Positions 1 through 8,416 are shown, counted from the stretch's first letter. The stretch is 36,141 bases of DNA from Parafilimonas sp. (GCA_017856455.1 JAFMEZ010000020.1:1-36141); one strand, 5' to 3'. Notes: a model not told the origin generated them from the sequence alone. Made by a program: numbers and translations.

Positions 1-12
1 GAGGATACAGTT

Positions 13-26
13 ACTTTTTAAAAAGT
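13..26. repeat. 14-bp perfect palindrome in the leader of atpF
   Basis: The sequence ACTTTTTAAAAAGT reads the same on both strands. It lies 12 bases before the atpF start, in what is probably the atpE-atpF spacer. It could form a weak A/T hairpin, or it may be chance in AT-rich DNA. No function is assigned. Confidence 0.3.
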
Positions 27-38
27 TAATATCAGCAT

Positions 39-539
39 ATGGATCTTTTATTACCTGGCATAGGTTTATTGTTTTGGACGCTTCTTGCGTTCGGTATGGT
101 ATTTTTTCTGTTGAGAAAATATGCTTGGAAAATCATCCTTGATTCACTCAATGAGCGAGAAAAAGGAATTGCAGACTCTTTGGATGCAGCCAAAAAGGTA
201 AAGGCTGAAATGACACAGTTAAAAAGCGAGAATGAGGCGCTGATGGTGCAGGCACGTGAAGAAAGGGCTCAAATGCTCAAAGAAGCAAAAGAAACAAGAG
301 ATAAGTTGATAAATGATGCCAAAGAGCAAGCAAAATCTGAAGCTGCCAAAATACTTGCAGATGCAAATGCTGCCATTCATTCTCAGAAAATGGCTGCATT
401 GACAGACATCAAAAACCAGATCGGAAACATGGTCATTGAGGTTTCAGAAAAAGTTATTCGCAAACAACTGGATAACAAAGCTGAACAGGAAAAATATATT
501 CAGCAGATGGCAGGTGAATTAAATCAATTTGGAAATTAA
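39..539 (+). CDS. atpF: F0F1 ATP synthase subunit b
   Basis: This is the peripheral-stalk b subunit, which links the membrane Fo ring to the F1 head of ATP synthase. The 166-residue protein has the usual plan: a short N-terminus, one hydrophobic membrane segment at about residues 7-26, then a long charged alpha-helical region rich in Ala, Lys and Glu (about 40-140), as expected of the dimeric coiled-coil stalk. The ATG was chosen because it places the membrane segment directly at the N-terminus and gives the family's normal length. It is followed after 5 bases by atpH and then atpA, so the three are co-transcribed. The genes for a and c are presumably just left of the window. Confidence 0.96.
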   Translation: MDLLLPGIGLLFWTLLAFGMVFFLLRKYAWKIILDSLNEREKGIADSLDAAKKVKAEMTQLKSENEALMVQAREERAQMLKEAKETRDKLINDAKEQAKSEAAKILADANAAIHSQKMAALTDIKNQIGNMVIEVSEKVIRKQLDNKAEQEKYIQQMAGELNQFGN

Positions 540-544
540 GTGAT

Positions 545-1105
545 ATGCGTCAAACCAAAGTAGCTCAACGATACGCGAAAGCGATTTTTGATTTGGCAGT
601 GGAGACCTCTACGTTAGAAGAGGTGAAGCAGGATTTTGATCTGATCCAATCCGTCCAAAGCAAAGAGCTTCATTTTATACTCATCTCGCCAATAGTGAAG
701 GGTGAAAAAAAGACTGCTATTTTCGAAGCTGTATTTTCAAAACATATTCAGCCACTCACCAACTCATTTTTCAAACTTATTTTCTCAAAAGGGAGATCGG
801 TTGCTATCAATGAAATCATCCAGGCATTCATTGAAAAATACAGATTAAAGAAAGGAATTCAATTGGTTGAGCTTACTACAGCTGTAGAGATTTCGGGGGA
901 AGTCAAAGAAAAGATTTCTGCAGTATTGAAGGAGAACAGTTTGCTGAAAGGAAAATCAATCGAATTGCATGCTAGAGTAGATGCTTCTATCATAGGAGGA
1001 TTGATCGTTCAAGTCGACGACCAATTATTTGATGCAAGCATTCGCCATGACTTGCAGGTTATTAAAAAACAGTTCATAGAAAATATGTACATCAGTAAAA
1101 TATAA
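545..1105 (+). CDS. atpH: F0F1 ATP synthase subunit delta
   Basis: This is the delta (OSCP-type) subunit that caps F1 and joins it to the b-subunit stalk. The 186-residue length is normal. The N-terminal helical domain carries the typical opening [15 protein letters not shown], and the C-terminal part has the family signature around [28 protein letters not shown], seen as the pieces [15 protein letters not shown] (about 145-159) and FDASIRHDL. It starts 5 bases after atpF and ends 26 bases before atpA, within the ATP synthase operon. No truncation or frameshift is seen. Confidence 0.96.
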   Translation: MRQTKVAQRYAKAIFDLAVETSTLEEVKQDFDLIQSVQSKELHFILISPIVKGEKKTAIFEAVFSKHIQPLTNSFFKLIFSKGRSVAINEIIQAFIEKYRLKKGIQLVELTTAVEISGEVKEKISAVLKENSLLKGKSIELHARVDASIIGGLIVQVDDQLFDASIRHDLQVIKKQFIENMYISKI

Positions 1106-1131
1106 TTTCAAAGAATTTTAAACTCAAAGAA

Positions 1132-2709
1132 ATGATAGAGATTAAACCCGACGAAATATCAGCCATCCTCCGCCAGCAGCTAAGCAATTTTAATTCTTCT
1201 GCTGATTTGGAGGAAGTAGGTTCAGTGCTTCAAGTAGGTGATGGCATTGCCCGCATCTATGGATTGAACAATGTGCAGTCAGGTGAACTTGTTGAATTTG
1301 AAAACGGCGTTAGAGCCATTGCGTTGAACCTCGAAGAGGACAATGTAGGTGTTGTATTGATGGGAGAAGGCATGGACATCAAAGAGGGATCCAAAGTAAA
1401 GCGCACCGGTAAAATTGCATCCATTAAGGCAGGAATGGGATTGGTAGGTCGTGTCATCAATACCCTTGGTGAGCCGATAGACGGTAAAGGTCCTGTTGCA
1501 GGTGACCTATATGAAATGCCACTAGAGCGCAAAGCACCTGGTGTTATTTTTCGTGAGCCTGTAAAAGAACCGCTTCAGACAGGTATCAAGGCGATTGATG
1601 CGATGATTCCAGTTGGACGTGGTCAGAGAGAATTGATCATCGGAGATCGCCAAACGGGAAAGACCGCCATTGCAATAGATACCATCATCAATCAAAAAGA
1701 ATTTTACAAGGCAGGAAAGCCTGTTTATTGTATATATGTTGCAGTAGGACAAAAAGCATCAACCATTGCTGCGGTAATGAAGACATTGGAAGACAATGGT
1801 GCGATGGATTATACCATTATCGTTGCAGCTTCTGCAGCAGAACCTGCTCCACTTCAATTCTATGCTCCATTCGCTGGTGCTGCTATTGGAGAGTTTTTGC
1901 GTGATACTGGAAACGCAGCATTGATTGTTTATGATGATCTTTCTAAACAAGCAGTAGCATACCGTGAAGTTTCATTGTTGCTTCGTCGTCCTCCTGGTCG
2001 TGAGGCATATCCTGGTGACGTGTTTTACTTGCATAGCCGTTTGCTTGAGAGAGCAGCTAAAGTGATCAGCAAGGATGAAGTTGCTAAAAAGATGAATGAC
2101 CTTCCTTCATCAATCAAACATTTGGTGAAAGGTGGAGGTTCTCTTACTGCACTTCCAATTATTGAAACACAGGCAGGTGACGTATCTGCTTATATTCCAA
2201 CCAACGTAATTTCTATTACTGACGGTCAGATCTTCCTTGAATCTAACTTATTCAATGCAGGTATTCGTCCAGCGATTAACGTTGGTATCTCTGTAAGCCG
2301 CGTGGGTGGTAATGCACAGATTAAGTCAATGAAAAAAGTTTCGGGTACATTGAAGCTTGATCAAGCACTTTACCGTGAATTAGAGGCCTTTTCTAAATTT
2401 GGTGGTGACCTCGACGCTGCAACAAAATCTGTAATTGATAAAGGCGCACGTAACGTAGAAATTTTAAAGCAAGGTCAATACCAACCTGTTGCAGTGGAGA
2501 AACAGGTAGCCATCATTTATCTAGGTACGCAAGGATTCTTAAAAGAAGTTCCAGTAAAATCTGTAAAAGATTTTGAAGAGCAATTCTTGATGGAGATGGA
2601 AGCAAAACATCCTGATGTGCTTGTAGAATTCAAAAAAGGAAATCTTCCTGAAGATGGCATCAAAAAGATGACTGAATTGGCTAAAAACGTAATGGCACAA
2701 TTTAAATAA
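1132..2709 (+). CDS. atpA: F0F1 ATP synthase subunit alpha
   Basis: This is the non-catalytic nucleotide-binding alpha subunit of F1, which alternates with beta in the hexamer. The 525-residue protein has an N-terminal beta barrel (about 1-95), a nucleotide-binding domain with Walker A GDRQTGKT at about 171-178 and the downstream [20 protein letters not shown] signature (about 283-302), and the helical C-terminal domain. The length matches the family. It is the last gene of the operon here: a terminator hairpin follows 21 bases later, and the next plus-strand gene is a sugar esterase, not atpG. In many Bacteroidota atpG follows atpA, so the gamma subunit must be encoded elsewhere. Confidence 0.98.
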   Translation: MIEIKPDEISAILRQQLSNFNSSADLEEVGSVLQVGDGIARIYGLNNVQSGELVEFENGVRAIALNLEEDNVGVVLMGEGMDIKEGSKVKRTGKIASIKAGMGLVGRVINTLGEPIDGKGPVAGDLYEMPLERKAPGVIFREPVKEPLQTGIKAIDAMIPVGRGQRELIIGDRQTGKTAIAIDTIINQKEFYKAGKPVYCIYVAVGQKASTIAAVMKTLEDNGAMDYTIIVAASAAEPAPLQFYAPFAGAAIGEFLRDTGNAALIVYDDLSKQAVAYREVSLLLRRPPGREAYPGDVFYLHSRLLERAAKVISKDEVAKKMNDLPSSIKHLVKGGGSLTALPIIETQAGDVSAYIPTNVISITDGQIFLESNLFNAGIRPAINVGISVSRVGGNAQIKSMKKVSGTLKLDQALYRELEAFSKFGGDLDAATKSVIDKGARNVEILKQGQYQPVAVEKQVAIIYLGTQGFLKEVPVKSVKDFEEQFLMEMEAKHPDVLVEFKKGNLPEDGIKKMTELAKNVMAQFK

Positions 2710-2730
2710 TCACATCCTTATTGTATTTCA

Positions 2731-2757
2731 AAGGCCTGGGTATCCGGGCCTTTTTCA
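2731..2757 (+). terminator. Intrinsic terminator after atpA
   Basis: A 9-bp stem (AAGGCCTGG with CCGGGCCTT, one G-T wobble) closes a 4-base loop and runs into a T-run. It sits 21 bases after the atpA stop codon and ends the ATP synthase transcript before the esterase gene. Confidence 0.88.
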
Positions 2758-2778
2758 TTTGATTAAGAAGTATAAAAT

Positions 2779-2799
2779 ATTTACATTCAATATGTAAAT
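2779..2799. repeat. Perfect 8-bp inverted repeat upstream of the esterase gene
   Basis: ATTTACAT and ATGTAAAT are separated by TCAAT and end 8 bases before the esterase ATG. The spacing and position suit an operator or a small leader hairpin overlapping the ribosome entry region. Function is inferred only from position. Confidence 0.4.
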
Positions 2800-2807
2800 C
2801 ATTGCAT

Positions 2808-4190
2808 ATGAAAAATATTATACTCGCTTTTTTATTGGGCTTATTTATTGTTCAGGCATCAGCTGCAGTCAGACTTCCCTCTATCATTGGATCACATATG
2901 GTATTGCAGCAGCAAGCAAAAGTAAAAATTTGGGGTTGGTCTGCTCCAGCAGAAAAAATTACAATTCAGGTCAGTTGGGATACAACCACCTATCATGTTA
3001 CTGCATCAAGAGGAGCACGCTGGATCACTGAAGTGAAAACACCAGTTGCAGGCGGGCCATACACTGTCAAAATAAAAGGGAGCAATGAAATTATATTAGA
3101 TGATGTAATGATAGGTGAGGTTTGGCTTTGCGGTGGGCAAAGCAATATGGAATGGAGTGCTGATCAAGGCTTGAAACAGTCAAAAGATGAAGCGCCCAAT
3201 GCAACGAATAAAAATATCCGATTTTTCTATGTTCCAAAGTCTACCTCATCTACTCCCCAAGATGATGTAAAGGCACAGTGGGTTGTTTGCAATCCAGAGG
3301 ACATGCTTCATTTCAGTGCGATTGGATATTTTTTCGGGAAGCAAATCAATGCAGTAACTGGTTATCCTGTTGGATTGATCAATAGCAATTGGGGAGGAAC
3401 ACCTGCTGAGGTTTGGACACCTGAAGAAATCATTCAAAATGATCATGACTTGCGCAATGCTTCGGAAAAACTAATGCCAAGTCAGTGGTGGCCTCATATA
3501 CGCGGTGAAGCTTACAATGCAATGATATATCCAATTACCAATTATGAAATTTCAGGAACGATTTGGTACCAGGGAGAAAGTAATGTTGGTACTCATTATG
3601 GTTATCAAAGATTATTTACCAATATGATTGACAGTTGGCGAAAAGCATGGAATAAAAATTTCCCATTTTATTTCGTTCAAATTGCCCCATACACATACGG
3701 AGATAATCATATCAATGGCGCATTTCTTCGTGAAGCACAAACCAAATCAACTTCCTTTCCAAAAACTGGAATGGTTGTAGTCAGTGATTTGGTGGATAAT
3801 ATAAAAGATATCCATCCAACCTTAAAAAAAGAGGTTGCTGCTCGATTGGCAAATTATGCTTTGGGGGATACTTATGGCGTAAAAGGACTTCATTACAAAA
3901 CACCAGTATATACCTCTCATTCAGTTGAAAAAAATAAAATAAGGATCAACTTTGACAATGTTCCAACTACACTTGTGTCAAAGGGCGGAGAGCCAACTGA
4001 CTTTTATATTGCAGGAGCTGATGGTGTATTTGTTCCGGCGAAAGCAATCATCGAAGGAAAAACAATTGTTGTTTCCAGTACAAAAGTAAAAGAGCCAGTT
4101 GATGTTAGATTTGGCTTTACAAATACGGCGATGCCGAATCTTTTTTCTGCAGAAGGTTTGCCTGTGAATTTGTTTAGGACGGATAAGTAA
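2808..4190 (+). CDS. Sialate O-acetylesterase-like, secreted (SASA/SGNH family)
   Basis: This is a carbohydrate O-acetylesterase of the sialate 9-O-acetylesterase family, which removes acetyl groups from sugars, probably in the periplasm or outside the cell. A signal peptide covers about residues 1-20 (MKNIILAFLLGLFIVQASA). A beta-sandwich region with VLQQQAKVKIWGWS follows. The SGNH motif GGQSNMEW holds the nucleophilic Ser, WYQGESN lies in the middle, and DIHPTLK supplies the Asp/His pair. I chose the ATG at 2808 rather than the in-frame TTG two codons earlier. The protein is 460 residues, within family range. It has its own upstream spacer after the atpA terminator and converges on the oxidoreductase gene. 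The true substrate is unknown; xylan or other acetylated glycans are equally possible. Confidence 0.88.
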   Translation: MKNIILAFLLGLFIVQASAAVRLPSIIGSHMVLQQQAKVKIWGWSAPAEKITIQVSWDTTTYHVTASRGARWITEVKTPVAGGPYTVKIKGSNEIILDDVMIGEVWLCGGQSNMEWSADQGLKQSKDEAPNATNKNIRFFYVPKSTSSTPQDDVKAQWVVCNPEDMLHFSAIGYFFGKQINAVTGYPVGLINSNWGGTPAEVWTPEEIIQNDHDLRNASEKLMPSQWWPHIRGEAYNAMIYPITNYEISGTIWYQGESNVGTHYGYQRLFTNMIDSWRKAWNKNFPFYFVQIAPYTYGDNHINGAFLREAQTKSTSFPKTGMVVVSDLVDNIKDIHPTLKKEVAARLANYALGDTYGVKGLHYKTPVYTSHSVEKNKIRINFDNVPTTLVSKGGEPTDFYIAGADGVFVPAKAIIEGKTIVVSSTKVKEPVDVRFGFTNTAMPNLFSAEGLPVNLFRTDK

Positions 4191-4194
4191 TACA

Positions 4195-4351
4195 GAGGGA
4201 GAAGGGAGGAGGGAGAAGGGACAAGAGGCGAGGGTTAAGTTAGAGAAGAGCCCTAGGTATTTAAATTCTCAAAATAAGATAGCCTTCCAATTATTTGGAA
4301 GGCTATCTTATTGATCATATCTATTTTCTCCTCCCTCCTCCCTACTCCCTC
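4195..4351. repeat. Nested palindrome with purine/pyrimidine arms
   Basis: A GA-only tract at 4195-4218 (unit GAGGGAGAAGGGAG) and a CT-only tract at 4328-4351 are reverse complements at 22 of 24 positions. They enclose the perfect hairpin at 4273-4312. The polypurine tendency continues to about 4235 on the left and the polypyrimidine tendency to about 4372 on the right. The whole block fills the 184-base gap between two convergent genes. The low-complexity composition and symmetry suggest a dispersed intergenic repeat or a DNA-structure element rather than coding sequence. Confidence 0.75.
4273..4312. terminator. Bidirectional terminator hairpin, 18-bp perfect stem
   Basis: The arms at 4273-4290 and 4295-4312 (core AAGATAGCCTTCCAA) are exact reverse complements around a TTAT loop. 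The flanks are A-rich on the left and T-rich on the right. It lies between the convergent esterase and oxidoreductase genes and can end transcripts from both sides. Confidence 0.85.
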
Positions 4352-4374
4352 TTTCCTTATCCCTCCTCTCTATT

Positions 4375-5715
4375 TTAATAGAACTTCGTCACACCAGGTA
4401 CGGCAATCTTATAATTACCATTTTCATCTGGTAACGACTTTGGCATAGTATCCCATGTGTAAGCTGATGGTTGAAGATTGAGTCCTGAGTTCAATGCTTT
4501 ATCCCATTCAACTACTTGTCCGCTATAAGTAGCCATTCTACCCAAGATGGAAGTCATTGTACTTTTTGCTCCATTCTCTGCATCCGCAAATTTATATTCA
4601 CCTTTTGCAATGACTGCAAACAACTCCACGTGTTCATTTTGATAGGGATCATTCTCTAATTTTTTATCAAATTGATACAGCAAGCCTCCTTTGTGGTCGC
4701 GAATGTTTGCTGCTCCGCAGAAAATCTTGCCTTTTGTTCCAACAATCAACTCGTCAACCTTTGCAGAGGTTTTAGGAATATGTCGGCATTGTGAATTCAG
4801 GATAGATCCATCTGCGTAATGAAACTCAACAAAATGGTGATCGAAAATTTCACCATGGTCTTTTCCTTTTCTGACTTCTCTACCTCCAAATCCTTGCGCT
4901 TTTACAGGGTAGGAGCCTTTGAACCAGTTGATTACATCAATATTGTGGATGTGTTGCTCAGTAATATGATCTCCACAAAGCCAATTGAAATAATACCAGT
5001 TACGCATTTGGTATTCCATTTCAGTTTGACCTTGTTTTCTTGGATTCACCCAAACACCATCGTTATTCCACCATGCCTGTGCTGAAGTGATATCTCCAAT
5101 CAAATCCTTTCTCTTGAAAAGTTCTCTATATGAATTTTGATAATGCCTTTGCAGACCAACGACTACATTTAGTTTTTTGGATTTAGCAATGGCAGCAGCG
5201 GCAAGGACTTTTTTTACCCCCTCTGGGTCAGTTGCAACAGGCTTTTCCATAAAAATATGCTTACCCTGATTTACTGCTTCTTCAAAATGTATGGGTCTGA
5301 ATCCGGGAGGAGTTGCAAGTATTACAACATCTGCAAGTGGAATTGCTTTTAAATAGGCATCGAATCCAACAAATTTTCTCTCTTCAGGAACATCAACTAA
5401 ATTTTTCACTGATCCATTTGTTCCAGCATCAGATAAATCTTCTGAAGTAATATTCTTGTAGCAGCTGTCCAAGCGATCACGAAATGCGTCTGCCATAGCT
5501 ACTAACTTTACATTCTGTTTACTCTGTAAGGCTTGAAGTGCTGCACCAGTACCTCTTCCACCACATCCAATCAATGCTATTTTTATAGTGTCGTTAGCCC
5601 CTGAAAAATAATTTGCATTTGTCATGAGTGGAGCTGCTATGATTCCTGTAGAGATTAGTCCGCCTTGTTTTACAAATTCACGGCGACTGTTTTTGTTTGG
5701 CAAGTTGTTCGGCAT
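4375..5715 (-). CDS. Gfo/Idh/MocA family oxidoreductase with Tat signal
   Basis: This is an NAD(P)-dependent sugar or inositol dehydrogenase-type oxidoreductase. The N-terminus carries a twin-arginine export signal, SRREFVKQGG, followed by a hydrophobic stretch (about residues 10-35), so it is probably exported folded with its cofactor. The Rossmann motif ALIGCGGRGTG is at about 48-58. The conserved EKP (MEKPVATDPEG) supplies the lysine of the catalytic pocket, and HIHNIDVINWF contains the conserved His/Asp region. The length, 446 residues, fits the exported Bacteroidota subgroup. It lies 17 bases downstream of the SUMF1-domain gene on the same strand, so the two form an operon. The substrate cannot be read from sequence; an oxidised sugar or glycoside is likely. 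Confidence 0.9.
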   Translation of the reverse strand: MPNNLPNKNSRREFVKQGGLISTGIIAAPLMTNANYFSGANDTIKIALIGCGGRGTGAALQALQSKQNVKLVAMADAFRDRLDSCYKNITSEDLSDAGTNGSVKNLVDVPEERKFVGFDAYLKAIPLADVVILATPPGFRPIHFEEAVNQGKHIFMEKPVATDPEGVKKVLAAAAIAKSKKLNVVVGLQRHYQNSYRELFKRKDLIGDITSAQAWWNNDGVWVNPRKQGQTEMEYQMRNWYYFNWLCGDHITEQHIHNIDVINWFKGSYPVKAQGFGGREVRKGKDHGEIFDHHFVEFHYADGSILNSQCRHIPKTSAKVDELIVGTKGKIFCGAANIRDHKGGLLYQFDKKLENDPYQNEHVELFAVIAKGEYKFADAENGAKSTMTSILGRMATYSGQVVEWDKALNSGLNLQPSAYTWDTMPKSLPDENGNYKIAVPGVTKFY

Positions 5716-5732
5716 CGGTATTATTTTAATGG

Positions 5733-6671
5733 TTAATTACCTAAATACAATTTATACAATTTTTCGGCTTCTTCTGCAGTTGGTTGATTAACCGGACTAA
5801 CAATTCTAAATCCTACAAACATCCCATCGGTTAACCACCACCTGCTTTTGGGCAGCTGTGGATCACGTTTATTCCAACTGGTCTCGGAAAATCCTCTTGA
5901 GGTTGACATCAACTTTTTTTGGTCATCCATATAGGAGCCTCCTCTGATGCTTCTTGGATAACGCGATGTTGGCAGAACAATTTTGTCCTTATCTGTTTCT
6001 TTGATTTTTTTAAAATACTCTGCATCATATTGATCCATGGTCCATTCTGCAAGATTCCCTAACATATCATACAGCCCCCATTGATTCGGTTTTTTTTGTC
6101 CCACTTTTTGATACTTCTCATTGCTATTGTTTTTAAACCATGCATATTGAGGTAGTTTACTTGGATCATCACCAAAGAAATATGATGTATTGGTGCCAGC
6201 TTTACAGGCATATTCCCATTCTGCCTCTGTTGGCAACCGAAAAAAAGTACCGGTTTTTTGATAGAGCCATCGACAAAACATCAAAGCTGCATCAACGCTC
6301 ATGCTGTTAACTGGGTAGCCACCTTCTTTTCCCATATTCCAACTGAGGTCGATGTATTGAGGAGTGGGACGGGTAATGGCATCAACTTTTGATCCCTGTG
6401 AAGTTTGTTCGTCTTTGAAAAAAGCATCAAACTGATCATGCGTTATTTCATACGCACCGATCCAAAATGGTGAGATTTGGATTTTTTTGGCTGGCTTCTC
6501 ATTTAGATTAATCGATTTATCATTTCCCATTGTATATGTTCCACCTTCAAGCTGAATCATCTTAATTTGAAGAGGAGAGGAGGGAATGGGTATCTCTTTT
6601 GTTGCAATAGGTTGACTCAGACATATTAATGCCAATCCGTTCATTGCCATCATCCCAATAATTTTTTTCAC
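5733..6671 (-). CDS. SUMF1/formylglycine-generating-enzyme-domain protein, probably non-catalytic
   Basis: The protein has a probable N-terminal signal peptide (about 1-22) and one FGE-sulfatase domain: GGTYTMGN, the FWIGAYEITHDQFDAFF strand-helix, FRLPTEAEWEYACKAG, WGLYDMLGNLAEWTMDQYD, RGGSYMDD and GMFVGFRIVSP. The FGE active-site cysteine pair expected near the C-terminus is absent: no Cys follows the RGGSY motif, so formylglycine-forming activity is unlikely. The C-terminal RDPQLPKSRWWLTDGMFVGFR resembles GldJ/GldK-type members (cited here only as RDPQLPKSRWW). The start is GTG at 6671, preferred because it gives the KK-hydrophobic signal peptide; nearby in-frame ATGs begin 6 codons later. 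First gene of a two-gene operon with the oxidoreductase. A structural or carbohydrate-binding role is possible. Confidence 0.82.
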   Translation of the reverse strand: MKKIIGMMAMNGLALICLSQPIATKEIPIPSSPLQIKMIQLEGGTYTMGNDKSINLNEKPAKKIQISPFWIGAYEITHDQFDAFFKDEQTSQGSKVDAITRPTPQYIDLSWNMGKEGGYPVNSMSVDAALMFCRWLYQKTGTFFRLPTEAEWEYACKAGTNTSYFFGDDPSKLPQYAWFKNNSNEKYQKVGQKKPNQWGLYDMLGNLAEWTMDQYDAEYFKKIKETDKDKIVLPTSRYPRSIRGGSYMDDQKKLMSTSRGFSETSWNKRDPQLPKSRWWLTDGMFVGFRIVSPVNQPTAEEAEKLYKLYLGN

Positions 6672-6687
6672 TTGAATTGATTTGCTG

Positions 6688-6704
6688 CAATTTTAAGTAA
6701 ATTG
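6688..6704. promoter_or_regulatory. Short inverted repeat in a divergent promoter region
   Basis: CAATTT and AAATTG are separated by 5 bases in the 69-base spacer between the divergently transcribed SUMF1-domain gene and the isomerase gene. It could be an operator shared by both, but AT-rich spacers often contain such pairs. No clear TAnnTTTG box was found for either gene. Confidence 0.25.
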
Positions 6705-6740
6705 TTTAAAGTATTTTCAGTTACCTTAAAAATTGCTCAT

Positions 6741-7652
6741 ATGGAAAGAAGAGGATTTCTTAGAAACTCATCATTGGCTGGTGTTGGATTGCTATCTGGC
6801 TTACATTCAAGTGCTAAGCATCAACATCAACCTGCAAAGCCTTTTAATCTTAATTACGCCTTTCATGATGGAATGTTCGCAAATCATGCAGGTAAAGATT
6901 TTATTGATCAAATTAAATTTGCACATGATCAGGGTTTCAATGCAATTGAAGACAATGGGATGATGTCTAGAAGCTCAGAAATGCAAGCTAAAATAGGTGA
7001 CACGCTCGCTAAACTTGGCATGCATATGGGTGTATTTGTCATAACATCTGATAACTGGCATTGGAAGACAAGTCTTGCTACAGGCAAGCAGGAATTCAAG
7101 AATTTAATTGTAAAAGATTGTAAAGAGGCTATTGAAGTTGCAAAAAGATGCAATGCAAAATGGGCAACAGTAGTTCCTGGAAATTACGATAGAACTTTAC
7201 CATATGATCTGCAAATGGCCAATGTGATTGAAGGATTGAGAATGGGTACTGAGATACTAGAAAAAGCAGGATTGGTGATGGTTTTGGAGCCATTGAGTGA
7301 TAACCCGGATTTATTTTTAAGATATTCTACACAGACCTATATGGTATGTAAGGCTGTGAATAGTCCATCTTGTAAAATACTTTTCGACATGTATCATATG
7401 CAACGCAATGAAGGGAACATCATTGCCAATATGGATAAATGTTGGAGTGAAATAGGTTATTTGCAAATTGGTGATAATCCTGGTAGAAATGAACCTACAA
7501 CAGGGGAGATGAACTATAAAAATATTTTCAAGCACATCTATAATAAGGGTTTCAAAGGAGTTCTAGGAATGGAACATGGTAATTCTATAAAGGGCAAAGA
7601 AGGAGAATTAGCCCTGATCAAAGCATATAGAGACTCGGATGATTTCCTTTAG
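6741..7652 (+). CDS. Sugar isomerase/epimerase, hydroxypyruvate isomerase-like TIM barrel, Tat-type signal
   Basis: This is an AP-endonuclease-2-type TIM barrel (xylose isomerase-like), most like the hydroxypyruvate isomerase branch. Key pieces are VMVLEPLS (metal-ligand Glu), ILFDMYHMQRNEGN (metal-ligand Asp/His), the family hallmark GDNPGRNEPTTGEMNY, and a C-terminal GMEHG. The start ATG at 6741 was preferred over an upstream TTG because it begins MERRGFLRNSSLAG, a twin-arginine-like leader with a short hydrophobic stretch, giving 303 residues. It is transcribed divergently from the SUMF1/oxidoreductase operon, suggesting a shared sugar pathway. Its stop codon overlaps that of the next minus-strand gene by 4 bases. 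The reaction on a specific sugar is not determinable here. Confidence 0.85.
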   Translation: MERRGFLRNSSLAGVGLLSGLHSSAKHQHQPAKPFNLNYAFHDGMFANHAGKDFIDQIKFAHDQGFNAIEDNGMMSRSSEMQAKIGDTLAKLGMHMGVFVITSDNWHWKTSLATGKQEFKNLIVKDCKEAIEVAKRCNAKWATVVPGNYDRTLPYDLQMANVIEGLRMGTEILEKAGLVMVLEPLSDNPDLFLRYSTQTYMVCKAVNSPSCKILFDMYHMQRNEGNIIANMDKCWSEIGYLQIGDNPGRNEPTTGEMNYKNIFKHIYNKGFKGVLGMEHGNSIKGKEGELALIKAYRDSDDFL

Positions 7653-8416
7653 AGCTTAATACCTAATGATATCCCAGCCCTGATACCTGCCCAAGGGCCA
7701 CTTAGATTCAATTGTATACTATTGGATGTAACAGTTGAAGTTGCTGTGGTTAAGGGTATGTTCACGTCTACAAGAGCATCTTTTATAGCTGTTTGCTCCT
7801 GGGTACTTAACGTAAATGAGGAAACACCTTTCAGAGAACCATCTCCAGAACCATAATGCGGTCCGAGGATTTGCCAATCCAAACAAATTCTTTTTCCAAG
7901 TGACCATTGTGCTCCAATCAGCAATCCAAAAGTTGTACTTTTTAAATCTCCACTAAGGTTAATTTCATCTGTTCCGCCAGTTGATTTAGCAAATTCAATT
8001 TTTACACCTTCAGCGTGAAAGCTTGCGATTCTTGCAAATGGCGCCATATAAAATCCTCTGCCATATCCTTTTTTTCCAGGGTACCACCTTAATTCTGGAG
8101 TTATTGCAGTGTTGGATAATAATAATTGATCAAGCGTTTTTTGCATATTCGCATCACCTCCACTGAGGGTGACAATATTATTTCTCAATGGTACATTTCC
8201 CAATGGCATTGTTCTGTATCCGATTGCAATAGAAATTTTCTTATTTAAGACTCTTTCATATGTAAGTCCATAGTTAGATAAAGGAAGAGCAGTTACATTG
8301 ATCTTAAAAATGTTCTTTTTGGGAGTTGATTGCTTCTCGTTATCCTGAGCATTACTTGAAATTGCGCAAATAGCAAGCGCAAAGGCAAGAGCAGCTGACT
8401 TATATCTGAATTCCAT
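7649..8416 (-). CDS. Putative outer membrane beta-barrel protein, function unknown
   Basis: I do not recognise a named family. The 255-residue product starts with a clear signal peptide (about 1-23, ending SSNAQ). It continues with alternating hydrophobic/polar strands typical of Bacteroidota outer membrane barrels: INVTALPLSNYGLTYERVL, ISIAIGYRTMPLG, PELRWYPG, FYMAPFARIAS, TTFGLLIGAQWSLG, CLDWQILGPHYG and GIRAGISLGIKL. It resembles small 8-stranded or DUF3575-like barrels in layout. It lies 33 bases downstream of pdxA on the same strand and may be read through from it. It converges on the isomerase gene with a 4-base stop overlap, leaving no room for a terminator. Confidence 0.78.
   Translation of the reverse strand: MEFRYKSAALAFALAICAISSNAQDNEKQSTPKKNIFKINVTALPLSNYGLTYERVLNKKISIAIGYRTMPLGNVPLRNNIVTLSGGDANMQKTLDQLLLSNTAITPELRWYPGKKGYGRGFYMAPFARIASFHAEGVKIEFAKSTGGTDEINLSGDLKSTTFGLLIGAQWSLGKRICLDWQILGPHYGSGDGSLKGVSSFTLSTQEQTAIKDALVDVNIPLTTATSTVTSNSIQLNLSGPWAGIRAGISLGIKL

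Noticed and set aside
4195-4372. CRISPR-like or tandem repeat array in the purine/pyrimidine tracts
   Set aside because: There are no regular spacers or identical direct repeats; the structure is one inverted pair around a hairpin.
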